From Acidimicrobium ferrooxidans DSM 10331 (GTDB taxonomy: Bacteria; Actinomycetota; Acidimicrobiia; Acidimicrobiales; Ilumatobacteraceae): a stretch of 46,989 nt of DNA. Below the pieces are notes generated by a model, which saw only the letters and a list, made by a program, of their open reading frames with translations, was not told where the DNA came from and did no database searches. Location: positions 1-46,989 of the forward strand of contig CAMDJX010000004.1 in assembly GCA_945900735.1 (NCBI GenBank), written 5' to 3'. Both the position numbers and the translations under genes were made by a program. Of this stretch, positions 15,790-23,436 are shown piece after piece. Each line of letters starts with the position of its first letter. Position 1 is the stretch's first letter.

Positions 15790-17916
15790 CTAGCTCTTAA
15801 AGAGAAATTCCTCTTCCTCCGGGGTAAGCAACAACTCCAGTTCGTCACGCAGGCCGGCATGCCCACCCAAGGTTGGGTCGCTATCCACTATGGAAAACGC
15901 AGCCTCGCGCGCCATATCAATCAAGTCGCGGTCGCGTCGTAACGATGCCAGCTTCAAGTCGCTTGCACCCTTCTGCGCCGTGTTCATAATCGTTCCTTCT
16001 CCGCGCAGCTCCAAGTCCACCTCGGCCAAGTAAAACCCATCGGTCGAATCCACCAGCGCATCCACGCGTGGCGACGACGTCTCGGGGTCGCTTGTTTGCA
16101 GCCAACATTTGGACGCAATCTTTCCGCGCCCTACTCGCCCGCGCAATTGGTGCAACTGCGCAATGCCAAACCTGTCGGCATCCAGCACCACCATCATCGT
16201 TGCGTTCGGCACGTCGACACCCACTTCAATCACAGTGGTTGCCACCAATACATCCAGTTCGCGGTCGCGAAACTTGTTCATCGTTTCTTCTTTGTCATTC
16301 GACGACATGCGCCCGTGCAACAACCCAAGCCGCAAACCCTGCAATTCTTCTTGGCCCAAGCGTTCGAACACTTGCTCGGCCGACGCAACTTCCAACTTGT
16401 CGCTCTCTTCAATAAGCGGGCACACCACGAAACCTTGTTGCCCCGCCGCAACCGCGTCGCGCATTTCGCCCCACATCATTTGTTCCAACAACGGCCCCGC
16501 CGCCCACTTGGTAACAATCGGTGTTCGCCCCGGCGGCAGTTCGTCCAACACGCTCACGTCCAAGTCGCCGTACACCGTCATTGCTGCGGTGCGCGGTATG
16601 GGCGTTGCTGTCATCACCAGCACGTCGGGCGTAGATGCGTCGGCGCCCTTCTTGCCGAGCGCCGCGCGTTGCTCCACGCCAAACCGGTGCTGCTCGTCAA
16701 TCACCACCACGCCCAGGCTGGCAAACTGCACCCCGTCCTGAATCAGTGCGTGTGTACCTATAAGTACGTCTATTTGCCCGCTGGCCAAATCGCTCAGCAG
16801 TTGCTTTCGCCTGTCGCCTGTTACCCGGCTTGTCAGTAACTCCACTCGCAACTGCCTGTCGCCAAACAAGTTGTTTGGGTCTGGCACCTGCAGCCCATCA
16901 AGCAACCTAGTCACACCAACAAAATGTTGCTCGGCCAACACTTCGGTGGGCGCCATCAACGCGCCTTGGTGCCCGCCTTGCACGGCTGCCAACATTGCGG
17001 CCACCGCAACCACCGTCTTTCCACTTCCCACATCGCCTTGCAACAACCTGTGCATTGGGTGCGGGCCTTGAAGGTCGGTTTCTATTTCACCAATCACTCG
17101 CGCTTGTGCCGACGTGAGGGGAAACGGCAATGCCGCAACAAATCGTTTCTGTAACTCGCCACCAACCTCATGACGAATGCCCGTGCTGTCGCGCTCGAAC
17201 GCGCGCTTGCGCGCCACCAACACCAACTGCACGCGCAACAGTTCGTCAAACGCCAATCGTTTGCGCGCGTCGTCCTTCCTCGCCAACGTGTCGGGCAGGT
17301 GTATGCCCCACAACGCAGTGGTTCGATCGACAAGCCCATAGGTTTCGCACACCTGTTGCGGCACCGGGTCGAGCAACCCGCGCACCTTGCATCGCTCCAG
17401 TGCGTTTTCTATCCATCCCGCCAACTCCCACGTGCTCACATTCGCCTTTTCGCTTTGCGGGTAAATCGGCACAATGCGCCCCGTGCGGTCGCCAATCAAA
17501 TCAACAATCGGGTTCGTCATTTGCAATGCGCCCTTGTACATGTCGGCCTTGCCAAACATGGCCACGTGCAACCCCTCATACATTTGCTTTGCCCGCCATG
17601 GCTGATTGAAAAATGTTGCGGTCAACCTGCCCGTGCCGTCGCCCACCGACACCGACACCATGGTGCGCCCACCCTTCATCGGCCGCTTGCTCACGCTGCG
17701 CACTTCCACCAACACCAACGCTTCTTGCCCCGGCACCAAGTCGCTCACTCGCGCCTCCGCGGTGCGGTCTACCCATCGCCTCGGGTACGTGGTCAACAAC
17801 TCCAGCACGTTGTCGATACCAAATTCGTGCAGCGCAGCCTTGCGCTTTTCTCCTACGCCTTTGAGGATCTCTACATCCAGCCCCTCAAGTTCGCGCAGCG
17901 TGATTGGCTCGGTCAC
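15790..17916 (-). CDS. recG: ATP-dependent DNA helicase RecG
   Basis: RecG remodels stalled replication forks and branched DNA. The 708-residue protein has an N-terminal wedge/OB region (LEGLDVEILKGVGEKRKAAL, then RWVDRT and VEVRSVSKRPMKGGR). The helicase motor shows LTSAQARVIGEIETDL, LLQGDVGSGKTVVA (Walker A), MAPTEVLAEQHF, VVIDEQHRFGVEQR (DEQH box), MTATPIPRTAAMTVYGDLDV, LLHGRMSSNDKEETMNKF, ATTVIEVGVDVPNATMMVV and QLRGRVGRG. The start is GTG at 17916. It lies 12 bases after fakA. The usual downstream partner rsmD has been displaced. Confidence 0.97.
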   Translation of the reverse strand: MTEPITLRELEGLDVEILKGVGEKRKAALHEFGIDNVLELLTTYPRRWVDRTAEARVSDLVPGQEALVLVEVRSVSKRPMKGGRTMVSVSVGDGTGRLTATFFNQPWRAKQMYEGLHVAMFGKADMYKGALQMTNPIVDLIGDRTGRIVPIYPQSEKANVSTWELAGWIENALERCKVRGLLDPVPQQVCETYGLVDRTTALWGIHLPDTLARKDDARKRLAFDELLRVQLVLVARKRAFERDSTGIRHEVGGELQKRFVAALPFPLTSAQARVIGEIETDLQGPHPMHRLLQGDVGSGKTVVAVAAMLAAVQGGHQGALMAPTEVLAEQHFVGVTRLLDGLQVPDPNNLFGDRQLRVELLTSRVTGDRRKQLLSDLASGQIDVLIGTHALIQDGVQFASLGVVVIDEQHRFGVEQRAALGKKGADASTPDVLVMTATPIPRTAAMTVYGDLDVSVLDELPPGRTPIVTKWAAGPLLEQMMWGEMRDAVAAGQQGFVVCPLIEESDKLEVASAEQVFERLGQEELQGLRLGLLHGRMSSNDKEETMNKFRDRELDVLVATTVIEVGVDVPNATMMVVLDADRFGIAQLHQLRGRVGRGKIASKCWLQTSDPETSSPRVDALVDSTDGFYLAEVDLELRGEGTIMNTAQKGASDLKLASLRRDRDLIDMAREAAFSIVDSDPTLGGHAGLRDELELLLTPEEEEFLFKS

Positions 17917-17928
17917 GCCCCGCCTCGT

Positions 17929-19614
17929 TTATTCAACGCCAAACAAAAATGGGTACAGCGGTTGCCCGCCTGCATGCACTTCAACTTCTACATCTGGGTG
18001 ATTCTCCGACAAGTACGCAATCACTTCTTCAATCTGTCGTGAAGTTGCCAAGTCGCCCGTAATCATCGTCAATAGTTCGCGCCCCGGCGTGATCAACGTG
18101 TCCAGCAATTGCGTTGTTGCAGCCACCATCGTGCCGCCCACCGCAACCACGCCGTCTCCGCGCACCAACCCAATCCAGTCGCCATTCTTTACTGGCCCCA
18201 CATCGGTGTTCGTGTCGCGCACTGCCTGCGTTATTTCGCCCGTCGCAACCGCCTCGGCCGCATCCGTCATTGCCTCAGCGTTCACTGCCGCATCTGCCTC
18301 TGGGTCGTAAAACACCAACGCCGCCAAAGCCTCGGCCATAGAGCACGTTGGCACCACGCGCACATCTTTCTTCGTCAACGCATTGATCTGGTTGGCAACA
18401 GGAATGATGTTCTTGTTGTTCGGCAAGATCACCACTTGCTGCGCATTCATGTGTTCAACCGCATCCAACAACTCGGCTGTCGATGGGTTCATTGTCTGCC
18501 CACCCGTCACCACACCTTGCACATTCATCTGCCCAAACAACTCGGCCAACCCGTCGCCACTGCACACCGCCACAACAGCGCAGTTCACTGGCGGCAGTTG
18601 CTTCACTGCCGGCCTTCGCACCGGCGCCGTGTGCTCTACACCCAACTCGGCTTCGCGTTGCGCGTGCTCTTCGGCAACTTCTTCAAACAAGTCCGTTACG
18701 CGAATCTTGAATGGCTTTCCACCCAACTCCAACGGCGCCTCTATTGCCGCACCAATGTCGTTGGTGTGCACGTGGCAGTTGTACAGCCCGTCGCCACCCA
18801 CCACCACGATCGAGTCGCCAATCTTGCCCCACGCCTCCATAAACGCTTTCGACTTCGCGTCTTCAATGTTCAACAAGAACATCACTTCGTAACGCAACTC
18901 GCTCACGTCCACCATGCCGTCGTTCGCACCGCGCTGCATCACACGTTCCAATTGCTCGGCGCTTGGCCCGCCACCCTCTTCAGGTTCTGGCAACGGCTCG
19001 CCGTCCACCACATGCAACGCCGAGTCCATCAACAACAAGAACCCCGCACCACCCGCATCAACAACGCCCGCATCTTTCAACACCGGCAATTGCTCGGGCG
19101 TGTTAGCAAGCGCCGTGCGCCCCGCAGCCCGTGCAACATGCAACATCGCCGCCAACGTTGCACCATCGTGCGCCGCACGTTGCGCCGCATCGGCCGTCTC
19201 GCGCACCACCGTCAAAATCGTTCCTTCAATCGGCTTCAACACCGCTTCGTATGCAGCAACACTTGCCGCCTTCAACGCATCAGCAACCTTGGTTGCCGTC
19301 GGCGGCGTGTTCGTGCGCATCGTTGCTGCAAGCCCCCGCAATATCTGGCTCAGGATCACACCACTATTTCCCCGCGCCCCCATCAACGACCCGTGGCTGA
19401 TTGCCTCGCATGTTGTCTCCAACCCCGCGTCGGCCCCTTCAAGCTCGGCCACCACCGCATCCAACGTGCGGGTCATGTTGGTGCCCGTGTCGCCATCAGG
19501 CACTGGGTACACGTTCAGTCGGTTGATGCCCTCTTGGTGGGCGCGCATGGTGTCACGAAAGGTGATCACCGTTTCACGTAAGGCGTCAGCCCCAAATTGC
19601 TCGAGTACGGGCAT
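17929..19614 (-). CDS. DAK2 domain fatty acid kinase subunit FakA-like protein
   Basis: The protein has an N-terminal DAK2 domain: FRDTMRAHQEGINRLNVYPV, PDGDTGTNMTRTLDAV and GSLMGARGNSGVILSQILRG, with Asp residues that hold Mg-ATP. A middle region has ILTVVRETADAA, DAGGAGFLLLMDS and YEVMFLLN. The C-terminal EDD-like part includes VVAVCSGDGLAELF and VVILPNNKNIIPVANQI. This is the FakA layout: it phosphorylates fatty acids held by a FakB protein, and none is in this window. ATG 19614 gives 561 residues, the family length; the frame is open to 19791 but that stretch is not conserved. It is operonic with recG, as in most Gram-positives. Confidence 0.9.
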   Translation of the reverse strand: MPVLEQFGADALRETVITFRDTMRAHQEGINRLNVYPVPDGDTGTNMTRTLDAVVAELEGADAGLETTCEAISHGSLMGARGNSGVILSQILRGLAATMRTNTPPTATKVADALKAASVAAYEAVLKPIEGTILTVVRETADAAQRAAHDGATLAAMLHVARAAGRTALANTPEQLPVLKDAGVVDAGGAGFLLLMDSALHVVDGEPLPEPEEGGGPSAEQLERVMQRGANDGMVDVSELRYEVMFLLNIEDAKSKAFMEAWGKIGDSIVVVGGDGLYNCHVHTNDIGAAIEAPLELGGKPFKIRVTDLFEEVAEEHAQREAELGVEHTAPVRRPAVKQLPPVNCAVVAVCSGDGLAELFGQMNVQGVVTGGQTMNPSTAELLDAVEHMNAQQVVILPNNKNIIPVANQINALTKKDVRVVPTCSMAEALAALVFYDPEADAAVNAEAMTDAAEAVATGEITQAVRDTNTDVGPVKNGDWIGLVRGDGVVAVGGTMVAATTQLLDTLITPGRELLTMITGDLATSRQIEEVIAYLSENHPDVEVEVHAGGQPLYPFLFGVE

Positions 19615-19790
19615 TGACAAATCGTACAGAATCGGCGCCCCCAGCCAAGATCGGGCAGTGTGATGGGTGTCATCACCCTTCCAGATATACCCCCAAATCG
19701 CCCCTGTCAATATGTCTCCAGCCCCTCCTTTCTGACACAATTTCAGACAGACAAAAAGCCAGCCAACCGGCAGGCCAAATGGAGGCAGCA
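19615..19790. promoter_or_regulatory. Divergent promoter region between fakA and the cold-shock-like gene
   Basis: On the minus strand TACGAT (19625-19620) lies six bases before the fakA ATG with no ribosome site, so fakA is probably leaderless; TTGGCT 16 bases upstream is a possible -35. On the plus strand GGAGG (19782-19786) precedes ATG 19791. Two short inverted repeats are present: GGGTG/CACCC (19665-19669 and 19674-19678) and TCTGA/TCAGA (19731-19735 and 19743-19747). Either could be an operator; there is no direct evidence. Confidence 0.4.
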
Positions 19791-20012
19791 ATGCAAGGTG
19801 TAGTCAAGGCCTACGACCCATCAAGTGGTGATGGCGTCATCATGTGCGACTCCGACATGAACGATTATGAACTTGCACCAAACGCCCTCGACGGCTCCAT
19901 CTTTCGCATGCTTCGCCAAGGCCAACGCGTCATCTTCCAACTCAATGCCAACAAGCAAGCAACACAGCTCAGCCTTGGCTCCGAAATCGACATGAAAACT
20001 CCGGGCTACTAA
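19791..20012 (+). CDS. Cold-shock-domain-like small protein
   Basis: The 73-residue protein starts [20 protein letters not shown] and continues [20 protein letters not shown] and [14 protein letters not shown]. The G-x-V-K-x-(Y/F)...G-x-G-x-I layout and later QGQRVIF resemble a five-strand cold-shock domain that binds single-stranded RNA or DNA. However, the RNP1 aromatic residues (KGFGFI in CspA) are replaced by SGDGVI, so nucleic-acid binding may be altered. GGAGG four bases upstream of ATG 19791 sets the start. The stop is two bases before the PEP carboxykinase start, so the two are translated together. A regulatory role toward that enzyme is my inference. Confidence 0.7.
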   Translation: MQGVVKAYDPSSGDGVIMCDSDMNDYELAPNALDGSIFRMLRQGQRVIFQLNANKQATQLSLGSEIDMKTPGY

Positions 20013-20014
20013 CC

Positions 20015-21805
20015 ATGAGCGGCAAAACACAAAACGCGATACTTAAACAATGGGTAAACGATTGGGCCGACATCTTGCAGCCCGACGACGTCTACTGGTG
20101 CGACGGCAGCGAAAAGGAATACAACGATCTCTGTGAAGACTTGGTCCTTGCAGGCACCTTCACCAAACTGAACGACGCCAAGCGCCCGAATTCCTACTGG
20201 GCACACTCCGACCCGGGCGATGTCGCCCGCGTTGAAGACCGCACCTACATCTGCTCAACAAACGAAATCGATGCAGGCCCCAACAACAACTGGCGCGACC
20301 CCAACGAGATGCGCGCCGAAATGAAGAAGCTCTACACCGGCGCCATGCGCGGCCGCATGATGTACGTCGTGCCTTTCAGCATGGGCCCTCTCGGTTCCCC
20401 CATCGCCCACATCGGCGTGCAACTCACCGACAGCGCCTACGTCGCCGTCAGCATGCGCATCATGACCCGCATGGGCCAAGGAGCACTCGACGCCCTCGGC
20501 AACAATCAGTGGGTTCCCTGCGTGCACTCCGTCGGCGCCCCACTTGCACCCGGCCAAAAAGATGTCTCCTGGCCATGCAACCCCGACAACAAATACATCG
20601 TGCACTTCCCCGAAACCCGCGAAATCCAAAGCTTCGGTTCCGGCTACGGCGGCAACGCCCTCCTCGGCAAAAAGTGTTTCGCTCTTCGCATTGCTTCCGT
20701 CATGGCCCGCGACAACGGCTGGCTCGCCGAGCACATGCTCATTCTCAAACTCACCAACCCACAAAACGAATCCAAATACATCGCCGCCGCATTCCCTTCC
20801 GCCTGCGGCAAAACCAACCTCGCCATGCTCGTCCCCACCATCCCAGGCTGGAAAGCCGAAACCATTGGTGACGACATCTGCTGGATGAAGTACGGCCCCG
20901 ACGGCCAGCTCTACGCCATCAACCCCGAGGCCGGCTTCTTCGGCGTCGCCCCCTTCACCAGCGACGAAACAAACCTCAACGCCATGCGCACCATGTGGGG
21001 CAACTCCATCTTCACCAACACCGCCCTCACATCTGAAGGCGACGTCTGGTGGGAAGGCATGACCAAGGAAACTCCATCCGGAATCACCGACTGGAAGAAC
21101 AACGCCTGGACAAAAGACAACGAAGCACCCGCAGCCCACCCCAACGCACGCTTCACCACCCCCGCCAGCCAGTGCCCCAGCATTGCCCCCGAATGGCAAG
21201 ACCCAAATGGCGTGCCCATCTCCGCCATCTTGTTCGGTGGCCGCCGCCGCACCACTGTCCCACTCGTGACCCAAGCCTTCGACTGGAACCACGGTGTCTT
21301 CCTCGGCTCCATCATGGCCTCCGAAACCACAGCCGCCGCCGGCGGCACCGTCGGCAAGCTCCGCTTCGACCCAATGGCCATGCTCCCCTTCTGCGGCTAC
21401 AACATGGCCGACTACTTCAAGCATTGGCTCCAAGTCGGAACAAAAACCGATAAAGAAAAACTCCCCCAAATCTTCTTCGTCAACTGGTTCCGCCGTGACG
21501 AAGCAGGCAACTTCATGTGGCCTGGCTACGGCGAAAACAGCCGTGTCCTCAAATGGGTCTTCGACCGCCTCAACGGCACCGCCGAAGCAAAACAAACCCC
21601 GATCGGCTACCTCCCCACCACCGACTCCCTCGATACAAACGGCCTCCACATCAACGCCCAAGATCTCGAGGCCATCACCTCGGTGGACGTCCCCGGCTGG
21701 CGCGAGGCCGTCCCCCAAATCCGCGACCACTACGCCGCCTTCGGCGATCGTCTACCAAACGAACTAGCAACTGCCTTAGATGCTTTGGAGAGTTCGCTCA
21801 ATTAG
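20015..21805 (+). CDS. pckG: Phosphoenolpyruvate carboxykinase (GTP)
   Basis: This enzyme interconverts oxaloacetate plus GTP with phosphoenolpyruvate plus CO2 at the entry to gluconeogenesis. The 596-residue protein shows [72 protein letters not shown] (the P-loop with the reactive Cys of GTP-type enzymes), [34 protein letters not shown] and [27 protein letters not shown]-type C-terminal motifs. All are features of the GTP class, common in actinobacteria. Length is normal. It is preceded by a cold-shock-like gene with a two-base gap. It is the last clearly core gene before the defence island. Confidence 0.98.
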   Translation: MSGKTQNAILKQWVNDWADILQPDDVYWCDGSEKEYNDLCEDLVLAGTFTKLNDAKRPNSYWAHSDPGDVARVEDRTYICSTNEIDAGPNNNWRDPNEMRAEMKKLYTGAMRGRMMYVVPFSMGPLGSPIAHIGVQLTDSAYVAVSMRIMTRMGQGALDALGNNQWVPCVHSVGAPLAPGQKDVSWPCNPDNKYIVHFPETREIQSFGSGYGGNALLGKKCFALRIASVMARDNGWLAEHMLILKLTNPQNESKYIAAAFPSACGKTNLAMLVPTIPGWKAETIGDDICWMKYGPDGQLYAINPEAGFFGVAPFTSDETNLNAMRTMWGNSIFTNTALTSEGDVWWEGMTKETPSGITDWKNNAWTKDNEAPAAHPNARFTTPASQCPSIAPEWQDPNGVPISAILFGGRRRTTVPLVTQAFDWNHGVFLGSIMASETTAAAGGTVGKLRFDPMAMLPFCGYNMADYFKHWLQVGTKTDKEKLPQIFFVNWFRRDEAGNFMWPGYGENSRVLKWVFDRLNGTAEAKQTPIGYLPTTDSLDTNGLHINAQDLEAITSVDVPGWREAVPQIRDHYAAFGDRLPNELATALDALESSLN

Positions 21806-21857
21806 TTTGCGACTGGCGGTTTAGGAAGACTTTCTATTGAACCGGCCACAAACCATC

Positions 21858-22022
21858 ATGAACAACAACAAATACCCCAGCCTTTGCATCAGATTGAGCC
21901 CGATGATGAAACGACGAATTGCTATCAGTGCAAAAACTCGGCATATTTCTGAAGCAAGAGTTGTACGCGACGCGTTGACAAAACTTTTTGTTGGTTCGGA
22001 ACTTATTGACGAGCAATTGTAA
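21858..22022 (+). CDS. Small ribbon-helix-helix-like protein
   Basis: The 54-residue protein reads KYPSLCIRLSPMMKRRIAIS then AKTRHISEARVVRDALTKLF. A short beta-strand (SLCIRLS), a helix and a second helix with a Val-x-x-Ala pattern fit the ribbon-helix-helix fold used by CopG/Arc-type repressors and many antitoxins. No toxin gene is adjacent: the next gene is convergent and belongs to the restriction operon. The start has no ribosome site, and an upstream ATG-like codon at 21837 is possible. It sits at the left edge of the defence island and could be an island regulator or a solitary antitoxin remnant. Confidence 0.45.
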   Translation: MNNNKYPSLCIRLSPMMKRRIAISAKTRHISEARVVRDALTKLFVGSELIDEQL

Positions 22023-22056
22023 GCGATTTTGTCAAGATTAGAAGCTAACAATCGAT

Positions 22057-23436
22057 TTAAGATTTCGGTTCAATACCTGCAACTTTACGACGATTGGCAA
22101 TTTCTGGGTCAGTGACACCCGCTTTAATCCACTTTTCGGTGGCTTCAGCAGTGAAGTTATTCGTTTTCCATAGGTAGGCAGTCTTTGGGTCGAGTTTTGA
22201 TTCAATCCATGGTCCTAGTACTGACTGCTGGTATCCGTTTTTGTCTTTTTCTAAAACATCTACCGGCCATCCTGCTTTTGCCCATTTAATAATCGTATTA
22301 ATTGTCAGAGAATGGATTTTGATGGCATCGGCAATCCTTGTAAGGCGGAAACCTTTTGACAGCAAATATTGAAACTGTTTTTCTGTAATGCCTGCGTTCA
22401 GTAAATACTTCGCATAATTCGAGTCCATGAAGATGTCTTCAACTGCTTTGACTTTTTCATATAGTTCAAGTTGATTTGGCTCAATTTTTAGTTCTAAAGC
22501 CAACTCGGCATCGTCTGGCTCAAGTCCGTTATCTACTGTTGCAGTTATCATTTCTGCAGAAAATCCTCGCCACTTCACCAAGTTTTCTGCATCTATTGTC
22601 ATCCCTGATGCGGCTAATTGTGTAAGCGTTGATACACACTCAGATGCGATATCTGACAATTCGGACTCTTTGCTATTTTTTGCAGTCCAATGTCGAATCC
22701 GCGTTTGTCGTGGGTATAACTCATCAAGTTGCTTTTCAATCACCTCAAACAATTCTGTGCGAAGGACGGCCGCTTGGTTTGGTTTGAAGCCTGCGTCATG
22801 CCAATTCTTCCAATAATTCTCATCTTCATCTAGTGGGTCTTCGTATTTTGATACTTCAAAACCTAGCTCGCACCACTTAATTGCATCGGCAAAGGAAAGA
22901 CCCGCTTCATAAAACTCATCGTCCGGTGAATACTCTCCAGCATCTGTGTATTTCTTTGCATTCTTAGGGGATACTTTCCACTTAATCCAATCCATTGCGT
23001 CATCAAAATCCTCAAATCCTTCGGCAATCCATTTCAAAGTTTCCTCTAGATTCAAACCTGCATCTCTGAATTGTTCATCCGGAGCCTCAAACAACCCATT
23101 TTTTCTGTGCTGTACTGCTGTTTTAGGGTCAACCTTCCACAAATGCCAACACACCGCTTCAAACAAATCGAATCCTTCTTTAACCCATTGAATTGCGTCT
23201 TCTATTGCAATTCCGTTATACAAATAAAGGCTGTCCGGTGGGTTGAGCGTTCCACTCTTTCTGTAGCGATTTACATCACCTGGTTCAACGTCCCAGACTG
23301 CCCATTCGATAGCTTCACTCGAGGAAAAGCCGTGGGCCTCCCATTCGTCCGGGTCTTTAGAAACTCCACACTCATCAACGAACCATTGTTTTTCGTAGTC
23401 AGCCCATGGTGAGATGTTCTTTGAATGTTTGTTCAT
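22057..23436 (-). CDS. Gly-Phe/Trp 52-residue repeat protein of the type I restriction operon
   Basis: This 459-residue protein is not a known Hsd subunit. Its first half consists of three tandem units with Gly-Phe at residues 36-37, 88-89, 140-141 and 192-193, an exact 52-residue period. Each unit follows GF-x(2)-F/S-x-A-x(2)-W...PK-x-A...PD-x(2)-F/Y...GL/I...A-I/L-x-W. The second half is less regular but again has W-x-x-G-x turns, including EKWIKAGVTDPEIANRRKV at the end. It is acidic, predicted helical, and has no signal, membrane segment or nuclease motif. Its ATG overlaps the hsdR stop (TAATG, 23434-23438), so it is made with the restriction complex. I infer an interaction or control role; the molecular function is unknown. 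Confidence 0.8.
   Translation of the reverse strand: MNKHSKNISPWADYEKQWFVDECGVSKDPDEWEAHGFSSSEAIEWAVWDVEPGDVNRYRKSGTLNPPDSLYLYNGIAIEDAIQWVKEGFDLFEAVCWHLWKVDPKTAVQHRKNGLFEAPDEQFRDAGLNLEETLKWIAEGFEDFDDAMDWIKWKVSPKNAKKYTDAGEYSPDDEFYEAGLSFADAIKWCELGFEVSKYEDPLDEDENYWKNWHDAGFKPNQAAVLRTELFEVIEKQLDELYPRQTRIRHWTAKNSKESELSDIASECVSTLTQLAASGMTIDAENLVKWRGFSAEMITATVDNGLEPDDAELALELKIEPNQLELYEKVKAVEDIFMDSNYAKYLLNAGITEKQFQYLLSKGFRLTRIADAIKIHSLTINTIIKWAKAGWPVDVLEKDKNGYQQSVLGPWIESKLDPKTAYLWKTNNFTAEATEKWIKAGVTDPEIANRRKVAGIEPKS

Noticed and set aside
18109-19581. 490-codon plus-strand open frame
   Set aside because: Shadow of fakA, produced by biased third positions.
20255-21730. 491-codon minus-strand frame inside pckG
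   Set aside because: Gly/Ala/Val/Asp/Glu-rich antisense shadow; the plus strand encodes PEP carboxykinase along its whole length.
21858-22022. Toxin-antitoxin pair with the ribbon-helix-helix-like protein as antitoxin
   Set aside because: No toxin-sized gene lies beside it; the next gene is the convergent repeat protein of the hsd operon.
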